From a bacterium (GTDB lineage: Bacteria; Auribacterota; UBA3054), in NCBI GenBank assembly GCA_017650925.1, contig JAGCDY010000120.1:1-43226 (forward strand): a stretch of 43,226 bases of DNA. Direction: 5' to 3'. Positions 7,821 through 16,271 of this stretch are shown in pieces; position 1 is the stretch's first letter, and every line of letters starts with the position of its first letter. The notes beneath the pieces are model-generated. The model saw nothing but the letters and a program-made list of their open reading frames with translations. It searched no databases and was not told where the DNA came from. A program made the translations under genes and the position numbers.

Positions 7821-10181
7821 ATGAAAATTCGTATCGCCTTATGGTTGGCGCTCGCCGCCGCCTTCGCTTTCGCTGAAAGCCAAACCTTCACTTCCCCCGG
7901 CGGAAACGTCAAAGTCAAGCTGGGAGACGGTGAGAAATTAACCTACGCTTTGAGCGTAAACGGCGAAGAAACGCCTTTGTCAGGCGAGCTCGGGCTTGAT
8001 TTTGAAGATCAATCCTGGCCGGAAAAGGTCGAGATCATAGCCGTCTTGAAAGAGAGGGTAGACGAAAAGTGGCAGCAGCCCATTGGCATCCAGAAAGAGT
8101 ACCGCGACTTCTGCGACCAGTACACCGTGAAATTGAAAGCGGAATTCCCGAAGAGGGAAGTGGGGCTGATTTTCCGTCTCTATGACGAAGGCCTGGCTTT
8201 CCGTTATACGATAACGCCGAAGGATCCTGAGGAAGAGTACGTCGTAACGAAAGACAAGACAGATTATCTTTTCGACAAGGATTACGAATGCTGGTACGCG
8301 CCCTACGGTTTCGGCTCGGCGCAGGAGCATGACTCCCTCAAGGCTACCGTCGCCACCATCCCGGGCGGCACCATCTCCGGCTGCCCGCTCCTTGTGAAAG
8401 GCGACGATTTCGCCCTGGCGCTGACCGAGACCGACCTCAGGGACTGGGCCGGACTTTATTTCGGCAACGGTAAAAAATACAGGGGCGAAGAACTCTATTC
8501 CAGCGGCAATATGAAGGGAAAAGACGAGGCCAAGTTCTTCAAGGTCGACGTCTCCGGAAAAGAGGCTGTGACGCTCTGCCACTTTGTGGACGGCGACAAC
8601 AGCCACTGCCACGCCGACTGGGTCGAGCTTACGCTCGTGGACGAAGCCGGGAACAAGGTTCCCGTGACGGAAGAATTCATCACGGAGCACGAGCAGGACT
8701 GGGGTGAATTCGGCATAAACAAAAGCGTGGACGGCAATCCGCTCAGGATCGGCCAGAAAACTTTCAAAAGAGGCTTCGGCAGCCATGCCAACGGCTTGAT
8801 CAAGCTGAAACTCGGTAAAAAATTCAAAGAGCTCAAAGGCCTTTGCGGCGTCGACGCGGAAAAGGCGGAGCTTGGCCGCTCGGCCTTCGGTATCTATGAA
8901 GAGAAGGAAGCCAAAGCCAAGCCCTACCTTTGCGCCATGCTTGCCCCGAGGCTCGACGGCAAGGGACTCGTCCTGACGAAGGGCGAACGCCATTCTCCCT
9001 GGAGGCTCGCTTTGGTCGGCAAGAATGAGCTTGATCTTGTCACGAACCAGATGATCTTAAACTGCGCCTCTCCCTGCGAACTCGAGGATACTTCTTGGAT
9101 CAAAGCGGGACGCTGCACCTGGAACTGGTGGTCCGATTGGAACAGGAACCTCTGCACGGAATCCATCAAAAAAGAAATTGACTTCGCCTCCCGCCACGGC
9201 TGGGAATACTCCACGGTCGACGACCCCTGGTACTCCCCGCACATGGGCAGAGTGGGCAACAACGTCATGAAGGGCCAGGAGGGCAAGGTCGACCTAGAGG
9301 AGATCGCCAGCTTCGCAAAGGAAAAAGGCGTGAAACTGATCCTCTGGATGCACTGGGCCGACATCAACAGAATGATGGAGGAAGCCTTCGCTTATTATGA
9401 AAAGCTCGGTTCGATCGGCGGCATGAAGATCGACTTCATGAACCGCGACGACCAGGAGATGGTCAATTGGTACGAGAAGACTGTTAAGGCGGCCGCCAAG
9501 CACCATCTGATCGTCAATTTCCACGGCTCTTACAAGCCCAGCGGCTTCGCCCGAACCTTCCCGAACCAGATCACAAGTGAAGGCGTAAAGGGCAACGAGG
9601 CGAGCAAGTGGGGCCATGACATCACCCCAAAGCTGCTCGCCAGCTATCCCTTCACCCGCTACATCCAGGGCCCGGCCGACCTGACGCCCGGCGGCTTCCT
9701 CAACAGGCAGCCCGAAAACTTCCAGCCGACTTCCCCGACGCAGGTCATCGGCACGAGAGCTCATGAACTGGCGCTGTGCTTCGTTCTGCCGACGCCTCTC
9801 GTCTGCCTCTGCGACAATCCCAAGAACTACGAAGGCCAGCCCGGCCTGGAATATCTTGACCAGCTGAAGGCCACCTGGGACGAGACGCTCGCTCTCCAGG
9901 GCAAGATCGGCGAATTCTACATCTGCGCCCGCAGGAACGGAGACGACTGGTACATCGGCATGATAGGGGACGACATGGCCCAGAAACATACAGTACCGCT
10001 GACGTTCTTAAAAGACGGCGTGACCTACAAGGCCCAGATCTTCCGCGACAAAGAGGACAGCATCACCGACGCGTGCGCCATCGAGATCGCTGAAGAGGAA
10101 GTGACGAAAGACACGACCCTCGAGATCAAGACCGTCCGCAACGGCGGCTACGTCGCGATCTTGAGACCGGTCAAAAAGTAA
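7821..10181 (+). CDS. Glycoside hydrolase family 97 with inserted NPCBM-like domain
   Basis: This 786-residue secreted enzyme starts with a signal peptide (about residues 1-19, ending AFA-ES). GH97 N-domain sequence follows. A segment of about residues 255-360, with NGNPL-like and FKRGFGSHANGLI motifs, looks like an NPCBM carbohydrate-binding module, and then comes the TIM-barrel catalytic domain and a beta C-domain. Asp538 in GMKIDFMNRDD is placed like the nucleophile of retaining GH97 enzymes; Glu593 in GNE, 55 residues later, fits the acid/base. This favours an alpha-galactosidase-like retaining enzyme over a SusB-type inverting alpha-glucosidase. The start has an AGAGGA site. It ends four bases from the convergent GNAT gene. 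The exact substrate is not determined. Confidence 0.88.
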   Translation: MKIRIALWLALAAAFAFAESQTFTSPGGNVKVKLGDGEKLTYALSVNGEETPLSGELGLDFEDQSWPEKVEIIAVLKERVDEKWQQPIGIQKEYRDFCDQYTVKLKAEFPKREVGLIFRLYDEGLAFRYTITPKDPEEEYVVTKDKTDYLFDKDYECWYAPYGFGSAQEHDSLKATVATIPGGTISGCPLLVKGDDFALALTETDLRDWAGLYFGNGKKYRGEELYSSGNMKGKDEAKFFKVDVSGKEAVTLCHFVDGDNSHCHADWVELTLVDEAGNKVPVTEEFITEHEQDWGEFGINKSVDGNPLRIGQKTFKRGFGSHANGLIKLKLGKKFKELKGLCGVDAEKAELGRSAFGIYEEKEAKAKPYLCAMLAPRLDGKGLVLTKGERHSPWRLALVGKNELDLVTNQMILNCASPCELEDTSWIKAGRCTWNWWSDWNRNLCTESIKKEIDFASRHGWEYSTVDDPWYSPHMGRVGNNVMKGQEGKVDLEEIASFAKEKGVKLILWMHWADINRMMEEAFAYYEKLGSIGGMKIDFMNRDDQEMVNWYEKTVKAAAKHHLIVNFHGSYKPSGFARTFPNQITSEGVKGNEASKWGHDITPKLLASYPFTRYIQGPADLTPGGFLNRQPENFQPTSPTQVIGTRAHELALCFVLPTPLVCLCDNPKNYEGQPGLEYLDQLKATWDETLALQGKIGEFYICARRNGDDWYIGMIGDDMAQKHTVPLTFLKDGVTYKAQIFRDKEDSITDACAIEIAEEEVTKDTTLEIKTVRNGGYVAILRPVKK

Positions 10182-10184
10182 AGG

Positions 10185-10703
10185 TCACTTGCGGACTATC
10201 TCGAGATAGTTGACGACGTGATCGCTGCCGCGATAGCTGATCGTCTCGACTAATTCGATCGGGGTAAGGCCGGCCTTTTCCATGACTCTCCTGCTGGCAG
10301 GATTCTCCTGGAAATGGCCGGCCCTTATCTTTCTATACCCGATGCGGAAAAGCTCGTCTATGGCCCGTTTAAAGGCCTCCGTGGCGTATCCCTTGCCCCA
10401 TTGGCGGGAACTTATGGCGTAGCCTATTTCTATCTCGTCACCGTTTTTCGTCGTGTAGTTGAGAAAGCCGACAAATCCGTTTTCGTCAGAGATCGCGTAA
10501 ACGAAATGCTCTGGTTTGAGGGAGGCGTTTTTGAAGCTTGTGAAAAGCTTCTTGATGGCCTCCTCGTCCGGGAAATCCGGGATCATGTAGGTGGCGAATA
10601 TTTTGGGGTCAAGGAACATCTCCCTGGCCGCGGGGTAATCCTCGTCCGAAAAGGGGCGCAGAACGAGGCGTTTCGACTGCAGTGTAAGGCTTCTTTCCAA
10701 CAT
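10185..10703 (-). CDS. GNAT-family N-acetyltransferase (RimJ/RimL-like)
   Basis: This 172-residue protein begins TLQSKRLVLRPFSDEDY, typical of the RimJ/RimL branch. It has the acetyl-CoA loop RQWGKGYATEA and the late ENPASRRVMEKAGL segment, which together define the GNAT fold. Such enzymes acetylate amino groups of proteins or small molecules; the substrate is not evident. An upstream in-frame TTG at 10742 is actually the TTGACA -35 box, and the ATG at 10715 overlaps the -10 box. The ATG at 10703 is therefore the likely start and lies about four bases from the predicted transcription start. The gene converges on the GH97 gene with only three bases between stops. Confidence 0.82.
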   Translation of the reverse strand: MLERSLTLQSKRLVLRPFSDEDYPAAREMFLDPKIFATYMIPDFPDEEAIKKLFTSFKNASLKPEHFVYAISDENGFVGFLNYTTKNGDEIEIGYAISSRQWGKGYATEAFKRAIDELFRIGYRKIRAGHFQENPASRRVMEKAGLTPIELVETISYRGSDHVVNYLEIVRK

Positions 10704-10713
10704 AGCGGGAGTC

Positions 10714-10742
10714 ATTTTCGCAATTTTGCTTTTCTTTGTCAA
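10714..10742 (-). promoter_or_regulatory. Promoter of the GNAT gene
   Basis: On the minus strand TTGACA (10737-10742) and GAAAAT (10714-10719) are separated by 17 bases. The predicted transcription start near 10707 is about four bases before the ATG at 10703. Confidence 0.55.
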
Positions 10743-10790
10743 ACCAGCGGTTTTCGGGCTTTTATTCCCATTGCGTCAAAGCCCTTTTTG

Positions 10791-10802
10791 TAGTATCATA
10801 AT
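10791..10802 (+). promoter_or_regulatory. Probable -10 region of the CvpA-like gene
   Basis: TAGTAT (10791-10796) and CATAAT (10797-10802) lie 10 and 4 bases before the ATG at 10807. Either would give an almost leaderless transcript. A TTGCGT at 10771 has non-standard spacing to both, so the exact element is uncertain. Confidence 0.4.
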
Positions 10803-10806
10803 ATAT

Positions 10807-11370
10807 ATGTATCTGGATATTATTCTTCTGCTTCTTTTGGTCCTGTGCATGACCGTAGGCGTCCTGAAGGGGGTCCTTACGCCCCTCATCACCTTCTTTT
10901 CGCTTTTTTTGTCCGTCGTGCTGGTAGTCTTTTTCCTTGATCCCTGCCTAATGGGCCTCAGGGAACTGACGCATCCCTGGGAAGGCAATTTCCTTGTGAC
11001 GCTGCTGACTTCGAAATTCGTGGCCGGCCTTCTGCTCATACTGATACTTTTCTTCGTCATAGCGTCCCTGGCCGAGTTCATCAAGAGAAAGCTCATGAAC
11101 GCCCTCGATCTGAAGTTCAGCGACAGGTTCCTCGGGCTTTTTTGCGGGGCGGCGGTCGGCGTCTTCCTGTGCGTCATGCTCTGCATCGGCCTCATCTGGT
11201 CGAGGACGCTGGTAGTCTCTCAGGCGAACGGCGAGGGGCTGAGCAAATACGACGCCATTTTGCAGTCCTCCCAGGGATATTCTGTCTCCCTGGCTGTGAT
11301 CGACTGGACTAAGAGTAAATTCCCGAAATTCTCGTCCCTCCTTCCGGACGAAAAGTCCGAGCAGCGTTAA
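10807..11370 (+). CDS. CvpA-family membrane protein
   Basis: This 187-residue protein has four predicted transmembrane helices and the CvpA pattern: a first helix starting YLDIILL, a GVLKGVL turn, and a third/fourth helix pair around SDRFLGLFCGAAVGVF. CvpA proteins of Gram-negative bacteria are inner-membrane proteins linked to envelope stress and toxin uptake, without a known biochemical role. I chose ATG 10807 over an earlier start at 10726 because the extension lies in the promoter region and lacks CvpA-like sequence. It is the first gene of the long plus-strand train and precedes ddl by 13 bases. Confidence 0.78.
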   Translation: MYLDIILLLLLVLCMTVGVLKGVLTPLITFFSLFLSVVLVVFFLDPCLMGLRELTHPWEGNFLVTLLTSKFVAGLLLILILFFVIASLAEFIKRKLMNALDLKFSDRFLGLFCGAAVGVFLCVMLCIGLIWSRTLVVSQANGEGLSKYDAILQSSQGYSVSLAVIDWTKSKFPKFSSLLPDEKSEQR

Positions 11371-11383
11371 GGTGGTTTAAAGC

Positions 11384-12397
11384 ATGAAGAAAAACATAAT
11401 AGTTGTCATGGGCGGCTGGAGCCCGGAGGCGCCCATCTCTATGAGATCCGGGAAGAACGCTTTCAAGACGCTCGACAGGGAAAAATACAACGTCAGGGCC
11501 GTCATCTTGAAAGAGGACCGCACGGCCTGCTTTCTGGGGGAGGACGAGACTCCGAAGGAGGAGGACTGGAAAGACCGCCCTTCCGAGAACATCTCGAAAG
11601 TTTTCACCGAGGTCCTTGCTTGGCCGGTCGACGCCGCGCTCCTTGCATTGCACGGCTGTGGCGGCGAGGACGGCTGCTTCCAGGGCTTTTTGTCGACTCT
11701 CGGCATTCCTTTCACGCACAGCGGCGTGACGGCCTCCGCGGTCGCCATGGAAAAGGACATCGCCAAGCTCCTATACGCCGCCGCAGGAATTAGGATCCCC
11801 AGGGGAGTTACGGTCTCCTCCAAAGAGGATCCCATACAGAAAATAAGGAGCGCCGGCCTCAGGTATCCCGTCATCGCCAAACCTCTGGCCTCGGGCTCCA
11901 GTTTCGGGCTCTGGCTTTTGAACGACGAAAAGGAATTGAAGGACAACGTCTTTTCCTTCTGGCTGAACGGCGGCTTGTATCTTTTCGAGGAGTTCATTAG
12001 GGGCCGGGAGTTCACCTGCGTCGTCGCGACCAGGGAAGGTGTTCCGGTCGCCATGCCTGTCACCGAGATAGTCTCCCTGACCGGCGAACTTTTCGATTTC
12101 AAAGCCAAATACACCAAGGGCAGCTCCGAAGAGATCACGCCCGCCAGGATCAGCGAGGCTTTGAGCAAAGAGATCAGGGCCGCGGCTGAGATATGCCACA
12201 GGGCTCTGCGCTGCCAGGGCGTTTCCAGGACGGATTTCATCGTGAACGACAGAAACGAGATCTACGCCCTTGAGACGAACACCATTCCCGGAATGTCCGA
12301 GGCTTCCATCCTGCCGAAGGCCGCCCTGGGCGCCGGGCTTACTTTTTCGCAAATACTGGACGATATGCTTAGCGAAGCGTTGAAGTCCGCGGAATAA
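11384..12397 (+). CDS. ddl: D-alanine--D-alanine ligase
   Basis: This 337-residue ATP-grasp enzyme joins two D-alanines for the peptidoglycan stem peptide in the cytoplasm. The landmarks are an N-terminal VVMGGWSPEAPIS, HGCGGEDG in place of the usual HGxxGEDG, the ATP-binding VIAKPLASGSSFG, and the ETNTIPGMSEASILP metal and substrate segment near the C-terminus. Length is normal. The initial motif is slightly unusual, with WSPEAPIS where most enzymes have xSxEHxVS, so the conserved Glu remains but the His is missing. An AAGGTGG site precedes the start. It lies between the CvpA-like gene and serS. Confidence 0.88.
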   Translation: MKKNIIVVMGGWSPEAPISMRSGKNAFKTLDREKYNVRAVILKEDRTACFLGEDETPKEEDWKDRPSENISKVFTEVLAWPVDAALLALHGCGGEDGCFQGFLSTLGIPFTHSGVTASAVAMEKDIAKLLYAAAGIRIPRGVTVSSKEDPIQKIRSAGLRYPVIAKPLASGSSFGLWLLNDEKELKDNVFSFWLNGGLYLFEEFIRGREFTCVVATREGVPVAMPVTEIVSLTGELFDFKAKYTKGSSEEITPARISEALSKEIRAAAEICHRALRCQGVSRTDFIVNDRNEIYALETNTIPGMSEASILPKAALGAGLTFSQILDDMLSEALKSAE

Positions 12398-12418
12398 TAA
12401 AACGTTTAGAGGCAATTT

Positions 12419-13726
12419 ATGCTTGACATCAAATTCATTAGGGAAAATTACGAAGACGTGCGCGCCAAGCTTCTTACGCGCTATCCGGCCGGAACGAACC
12501 GCAACAATCTCGACGAAGCTCTGGAGCAGCTCATGGTCAACGACAAGCTGAGGCGCGACGAGATCAAGGCGCTCGAGAGCCTGCAGCAAAGCCGCAACCA
12601 GCTCTCCAAGGAGATCGGCATGAAGCGCGCCAAGGGCGAGGACGCCGACGACCTGAGGTCGCTGGTCCAGGAGATAAAGGAAAAGCTCGACGTGGCCGAG
12701 AAAACAAAGGAGGAAGCCGAGGCGAAGGTCAGCTATCTGATCGACCGCATCCCGAACATCCCCGACGCCACGACGCCGATCGGCGACAGCGAGGACGACA
12801 ACGTGGAAGTGAGGAGAGTGGGGGAGATCCCGTCCTTCGATTTCGAACCGAAGCAGCACTTCGAGATCGGCGAGAAGCTCGGCATCCTCGACCTGGAAAG
12901 AGCGGCGAAATTAAGCGGCGCGCGTTTTTCCGTCCTTAAGGGGCCCGGCGCGAAGCTTGAGCGCGCGCTGGAAAACTTCATGCTCGACGAGCACACGAAG
13001 AACGAAGGCTACACGGAATTCGAAGTTCCCCTGATCGTAAGCGACGAGACTCTTTACGGCAGCGGCCAGCTTCCCAAGTTCCAGGAAGACCTCTTCCACG
13101 TCGAGTGGGAGAAGCCCATGTACCTCATCCCGACTTCCGAGGTGCCTTTAGTCAACCTGCACCGCGGCGAGACACTTGAAGAGAAGGATCTGCCGCTGCG
13201 CTACACGGCGCTGACGCCCTGCTTCCGTTCCGAGGCGGGCAGCTACGGAAAAGACACCCGCGGCATCATAAGAGTGCACCAGTTCTACAAGGTCGAGATG
13301 GTGAATTTCACGACGCCGGAAAAATCCATGGAAGCCCTGGAGATCATGACCGAGAACGCCTCGAGGATCTTGCAGAAACTCGGCATCGCGCACCGTGTAG
13401 TTGCCTTGTGCACTTCCGACATGGGTTTCTCGGCCTGCAAGACCTACGACGTGGAAGTCTGGCTGCCCGGCCAGAACACTTACCGCGAGATCTCTTCCTG
13501 TTCGAACTGCTGGGACTTCCAGGCCAGGAGGGCCAATATCAGATATCGTCCGGCGGACGGCGGGAAACCGCAGTACGTGCACACGCTGAACGGCTCCGGT
13601 CTGGCGGTCGGCCGCACCTGGGTCGCCGTTCTGGAAAACTACCAGCAGAAAGACGGCAGCGTGATAATTCCCGAAGTTCTGCGTCCCTACATGGACGGTC
13701 AAAGCGTAATCGAACCAATCAAATAA
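12419..13726 (+). CDS. serS: Seryl-tRNA synthetase
   Basis: This 435-residue class II synthetase charges tRNA-Ser with serine. The N-terminal antiparallel coiled-coil arm, which grips the long variable arm of tRNA-Ser, is seen at about residues 30-100. The catalytic core has motif 2 (FRSEAGSYGKDTRG) and motif 3 (GSGLAVGRTWVAVLE). The serine-site TSEVPLVNLH segment is intact. Length is typical for bacteria. The start follows an AGAGG site and lies 21 bases after ddl, with only four bases to exbB downstream. No special regulation is visible. Confidence 0.95.
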   Translation: MLDIKFIRENYEDVRAKLLTRYPAGTNRNNLDEALEQLMVNDKLRRDEIKALESLQQSRNQLSKEIGMKRAKGEDADDLRSLVQEIKEKLDVAEKTKEEAEAKVSYLIDRIPNIPDATTPIGDSEDDNVEVRRVGEIPSFDFEPKQHFEIGEKLGILDLERAAKLSGARFSVLKGPGAKLERALENFMLDEHTKNEGYTEFEVPLIVSDETLYGSGQLPKFQEDLFHVEWEKPMYLIPTSEVPLVNLHRGETLEEKDLPLRYTALTPCFRSEAGSYGKDTRGIIRVHQFYKVEMVNFTTPEKSMEALEIMTENASRILQKLGIAHRVVALCTSDMGFSACKTYDVEVWLPGQNTYREISSCSNCWDFQARRANIRYRPADGGKPQYVHTLNGSGLAVGRTWVAVLENYQQKDGSVIIPEVLRPYMDGQSVIEPIK

Positions 13727-13730
13727 AAAT

Positions 13731-14414
13731 ATGTGGCAGGAAATCGTTAACGTTTACAGAGACTTCGACACGTTCGGTCGTGTCGACATGCTTATTCTGG
13801 CGCTGATGTCGGTCTATATGTGGAGCCTTTTCATCGCCAAGCATCTCTACTTCAAAAAGCTTGAATCGGCCAACGCCCACCTGGCCCAGAGGCTGACGGA
13901 ATTCAGGGCTCAGTTCCTGCGCGATTTCGCCCAGCTCTACCGCGATCTGCCCCAGACGTCCGACACTCCGGTGTACCGCCTCTACAGATCGGCGATGGAC
14001 TTCCTCTTCGCCGAAGGCCAGGCCACCGCTTCAGACATCAACGAAGCGGGCCAGATCATGGACGCGGCGCTTTCCAGGGAGATCAACGAGATGGAAGGCG
14101 GTTTGACCTTCTTCTCGGTGACCGCCATGCTGGCGCCCATGATGGGCCTTTTCGGAACGGTCTGGGGACTTACGCTCTCCTTCCGCGGCATGGTCGGCAG
14201 CGGCAACACGACGATCAGCACGGTCGCGCCCGGCATCTCGGTCGCTTTGATCACGACGGTCGCCGGCTTGATAGTCGCCATTCCGGCGGCGGCCATCTTC
14301 TACTATTTCCGCGGCCGCGTCAACAACCAGATCGTCCTTATGGAAAGCTATTCCAAGCTTCTCGTGGCGAGGCTTGCCAGAACGCTGGAAAGGGAAAAGA
14401 ATTCGGAGCAGTAA
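13731..14414 (+). CDS. exbB: ExbB/TolQ/MotA-family proton channel protein
   Basis: This 227-residue inner-membrane protein has TM1 at about residues 18-36, a cytoplasmic helical region, and the paired TM2 and TM3 at about 125-150 and 165-192. The segments MLAPMMGLFGTVWGL and TISTVAPGISVALITT are the hallmark of the family. ExbB pentamers surround an ExbD dimer and use the proton gradient to energise TonB. Here the gene is followed directly by two ExbD genes and a TonB-like gene, so it is clearly the channel subunit of that unit. TolQ is an alternative name, but no tolB or pal is present in the window. Confidence 0.88.
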   Translation: MWQEIVNVYRDFDTFGRVDMLILALMSVYMWSLFIAKHLYFKKLESANAHLAQRLTEFRAQFLRDFAQLYRDLPQTSDTPVYRLYRSAMDFLFAEGQATASDINEAGQIMDAALSREINEMEGGLTFFSVTAMLAPMMGLFGTVWGLTLSFRGMVGSGNTTISTVAPGISVALITTVAGLIVAIPAAAIFYYFRGRVNNQIVLMESYSKLLVARLARTLEREKNSEQ

Positions 14415-14840
14415 ATGAGTCTTCTCAAAAGACGGCGCAGCAACGATGACGCGGACCTCAACGTTACCTCGCTAGTGGACGTGACGATGACGGTCCTCAT
14501 CATGTTCATTCTCATAGCCCCCGTTTTGGAGCAGGGGCTTAAGATCGAACACCCGTCAAGCGACGCCGTCAGCTCATCCGATATTCCCGACGAGCCCTTG
14601 ATCGTGTCGCTCACGAAATCCAAAGACACGGGCTACGGCGTCGTGAAACTGGGGGATGCCGTGATGGGTCCTGAGAAGCCCTTCGACAAACTTTATCAAA
14701 CGCTTTGCGAAATGAAGGCGAAGAAGAAAGACCTGTCCGTCATAATCAGGGCGGACGGGGAATTCCCGTATGAATACGTCATTCGCCTGATGGACGCGGC
14801 TTACAGCGCCGGCGTGGCCGTCGGCTTGGGGGACAAATGA
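14415..14840 (+). CDS. exbD: ExbD/TolR-family protein, first copy
   Basis: This 141-residue protein has a short basic cytoplasmic head, one transmembrane helix (about 17-40) and a periplasmic domain. The helix holds Asp22 in TSLVDVTMTVL, matching the proton-carrying Asp of ExbD and TolR. The periplasmic part ends with the usual IRADGEFPYEYVIRLMDAA helix. A GGAG site precedes the ATG, which directly follows the exbB stop codon. The start of the next exbD copy overlaps its end by four bases (ATGA), so the two paralogues are probably made together. Confidence 0.88.
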   Translation: MSLLKRRRSNDDADLNVTSLVDVTMTVLIMFILIAPVLEQGLKIEHPSSDAVSSSDIPDEPLIVSLTKSKDTGYGVVKLGDAVMGPEKPFDKLYQTLCEMKAKKKDLSVIIRADGEFPYEYVIRLMDAAYSAGVAVGLGDK

Positions 14841-15301
14841 GTCTTCTGAGGGACCGCCGCCAGGGCCAGGACGCCAGGATCACCGTCACGTCGCTCGTCG
14901 ACGTGACCATGACCGTGCTCATCATGTTTATCCTGCTCGTGCCTCTTATGGAGCAGGGCGTGGACGTCGCGCTTCCCAAAGCCTCGCCCATGACCTTCGA
15001 GCAGCCGGACTACGCGGCGGTCGTTTCTATGCAGCAGAGCGTCGACGAAGCGACGCACCAGACGAACGGCGTGCTTTACGTCAACGACCGCGAGATGGAC
15101 CGTCTGGATCCCTTCGGTTCGCTGAAAAAAGAGATCCAGCTGATGCGCGCGAAAGAGACGCCGACCAACAAGCTGGAAGTGATAATTAGAGTGGACAGAC
15201 GCTTCCGCTACGGCAACGTCTTGGAACTTGTGAACCACCTGAGGGAGATAGGCGTGGACACCTCCTATTTCGCGACGGAAACCACGGGGAACGAAAGGTA
15301 A
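14837..15301 (+). CDS. exbD: ExbD/TolR-family protein, second copy
   Basis: This 154-residue paralogue shares with the first copy the opening MSLL, the TSLVDVTMTVLIMFIL helix and the key Asp22. The periplasmic domains have diverged strongly, with this one carrying a longer loop around HQTNGVLYVNDREMD. It ends with the conserved IIRVDRRFRYGNVLELVNHL helix. The pair looks like an old tandem duplication in which the membrane motor part stayed fixed and the periplasmic part specialised. The two could form a heterodimer inside one ExbB pentamer. The gene is followed one base later by the TonB-like gene. Confidence 0.88.
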   Translation: MSLLRDRRQGQDARITVTSLVDVTMTVLIMFILLVPLMEQGVDVALPKASPMTFEQPDYAAVVSMQQSVDEATHQTNGVLYVNDREMDRLDPFGSLKKEIQLMRAKETPTNKLEVIIRVDRRFRYGNVLELVNHLREIGVDTSYFATETTGNER

Positions 15302-15302
15302 G

Positions 15303-16262
15303 ATGAAAGGCTTCTCGACTTCATATTTCCTTCCTTCCTTCGTGGGACACGTTCTCATATTTTTGGGACTGATCGTCGCGGCCTCCCTTGCCGAGCCTCA
15401 GCCGAAGCTTATGGGCATCCAGGCGAAGGTGACGCTGACGCCCGTCCCGCAAGCGAGCGTTCCCGCGCCTCCCACGCCTGACCCGCCGAAGCCAGTCACG
15501 CCTCCGCCCGTGGAGAAGAAGGTCGAGCAGCCGGTCGAGAAGAAGCAGGAGCAGAAGATCGAGAAGCCGGTGGAGAAGCCGCCCGAGAAGAAAGTCGAGA
15601 AACCGGTCGAGAAGAAGCCGGAGAAAAAGGTCGAAAAGAAAGTCGAGCCGAAAAAGGACACGAACGTCTCCGAGATGCCGGACTTCATAAAGAAAAAACA
15701 GCAGGAACGCGCTGAGAAGCGCAAGAGCCAGGCCAAGACCGCGAAGAAGGCGACCGAGACTAGCAAGCCTTCCAAGGAGACGAGCAAGACCAAGAGCGAT
15801 CCTCTCCCGACCATTCCCACGACCGTGGGCAGGGAACTCGAGAGCGTGACGACCGTCACCACAAGCGACCACTCCCTCGACAATCTCACGAAAGAGCTTA
15901 ATCAGAGCGTGCAGCGCATGACTTCTAGGGTGGAGTCGCAGACCTTCTATTCCGGCGGCGAGACCGGAAGCCAGGCGGCCGCCATCAACAACTATTACCA
16001 GAGCACCATTCTTTCCGCCATCCAGGCGGCCTGGCAAACGCCCCAGGCCTCCCAGATATCGAGGAAGACGGTCTGCGTCGTGCGCTTCACGCTTACGAAA
16101 GACGGCAGGGTGACTTCTGCCAGGATCGCGCAGAGCAGCGGCGTGAAGGCCATGGACGACTCGGCCCTCTCGGCCGTCAGGTCCGCCCGCTTCGCCCCCT
16201 TCCCGCCGGACATCACGAGACCTACCCTCGAGGTGGAAGTACCTTTTGAATGTGACAAATAG
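15303..16262 (+). CDS. tonB: TonB/TolA-like energy transducer
   Basis: This 319-residue protein has a single N-terminal membrane anchor containing Ser12-x3-His16, the S-x3-H motif that TonB and TolA need to engage their proton channel. A periplasmic linker of Pro, Lys and Glu repeats (about residues 50-125) could span to the outer membrane. The last 85 residues form a TonB/TolA C-terminal domain (FTLTKDGRVTSARIAQSSG, then ALSAVRSARFAPFPPD). It completes the exbB-exbD-exbD set. The C-terminal domain also resembles TolA, so a Tol-like role in envelope constriction cannot be excluded; no receptor gene is adjacent. Confidence 0.82.
   Translation: MKGFSTSYFLPSFVGHVLIFLGLIVAASLAEPQPKLMGIQAKVTLTPVPQASVPAPPTPDPPKPVTPPPVEKKVEQPVEKKQEQKIEKPVEKPPEKKVEKPVEKKPEKKVEKKVEPKKDTNVSEMPDFIKKKQQERAEKRKSQAKTAKKATETSKPSKETSKTKSDPLPTIPTTVGRELESVTTVTTSDHSLDNLTKELNQSVQRMTSRVESQTFYSGGETGSQAAAINNYYQSTILSAIQAAWQTPQASQISRKTVCVVRFTLTKDGRVTSARIAQSSGVKAMDDSALSAVRSARFAPFPPDITRPTLEVEVPFECDK
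15510..15656 (+). repeat. Degenerate Val-Glu-Lys-Pro/Lys repeat in the TonB linker
   Basis: About 150 bases encode repeated units such as VEKKVEQPVEKK and VEKPVEKKPEKK. The DNA repeats GTCGAGAAG-like words in one frame. The repeat encodes the extended periplasmic spacer and is prone to length variation between strains. Confidence 0.75.
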
Positions 16263-16271
16263 GAGCCAGCT

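Noticed and set aside
10726-10806. N-terminal extension of the CvpA-like protein from an earlier start
   Set aside because: The extension crosses the promoter region between divergent genes and is not like CvpA; the protein begins naturally at 10807.
15510-15656. Regular DNA repeat that could suggest a CRISPR array or minisatellite
   Set aside because: The repeat has no spacers, stays in frame, and encodes the Pro/Lys/Glu linker expected in TonB.
13731-16262. A complete Tol-Pal system
   Set aside because: tolB and pal are absent here. The channel, two ExbD-type proteins and the transducer are compatible with TonB or Tol, so only the general family was called.
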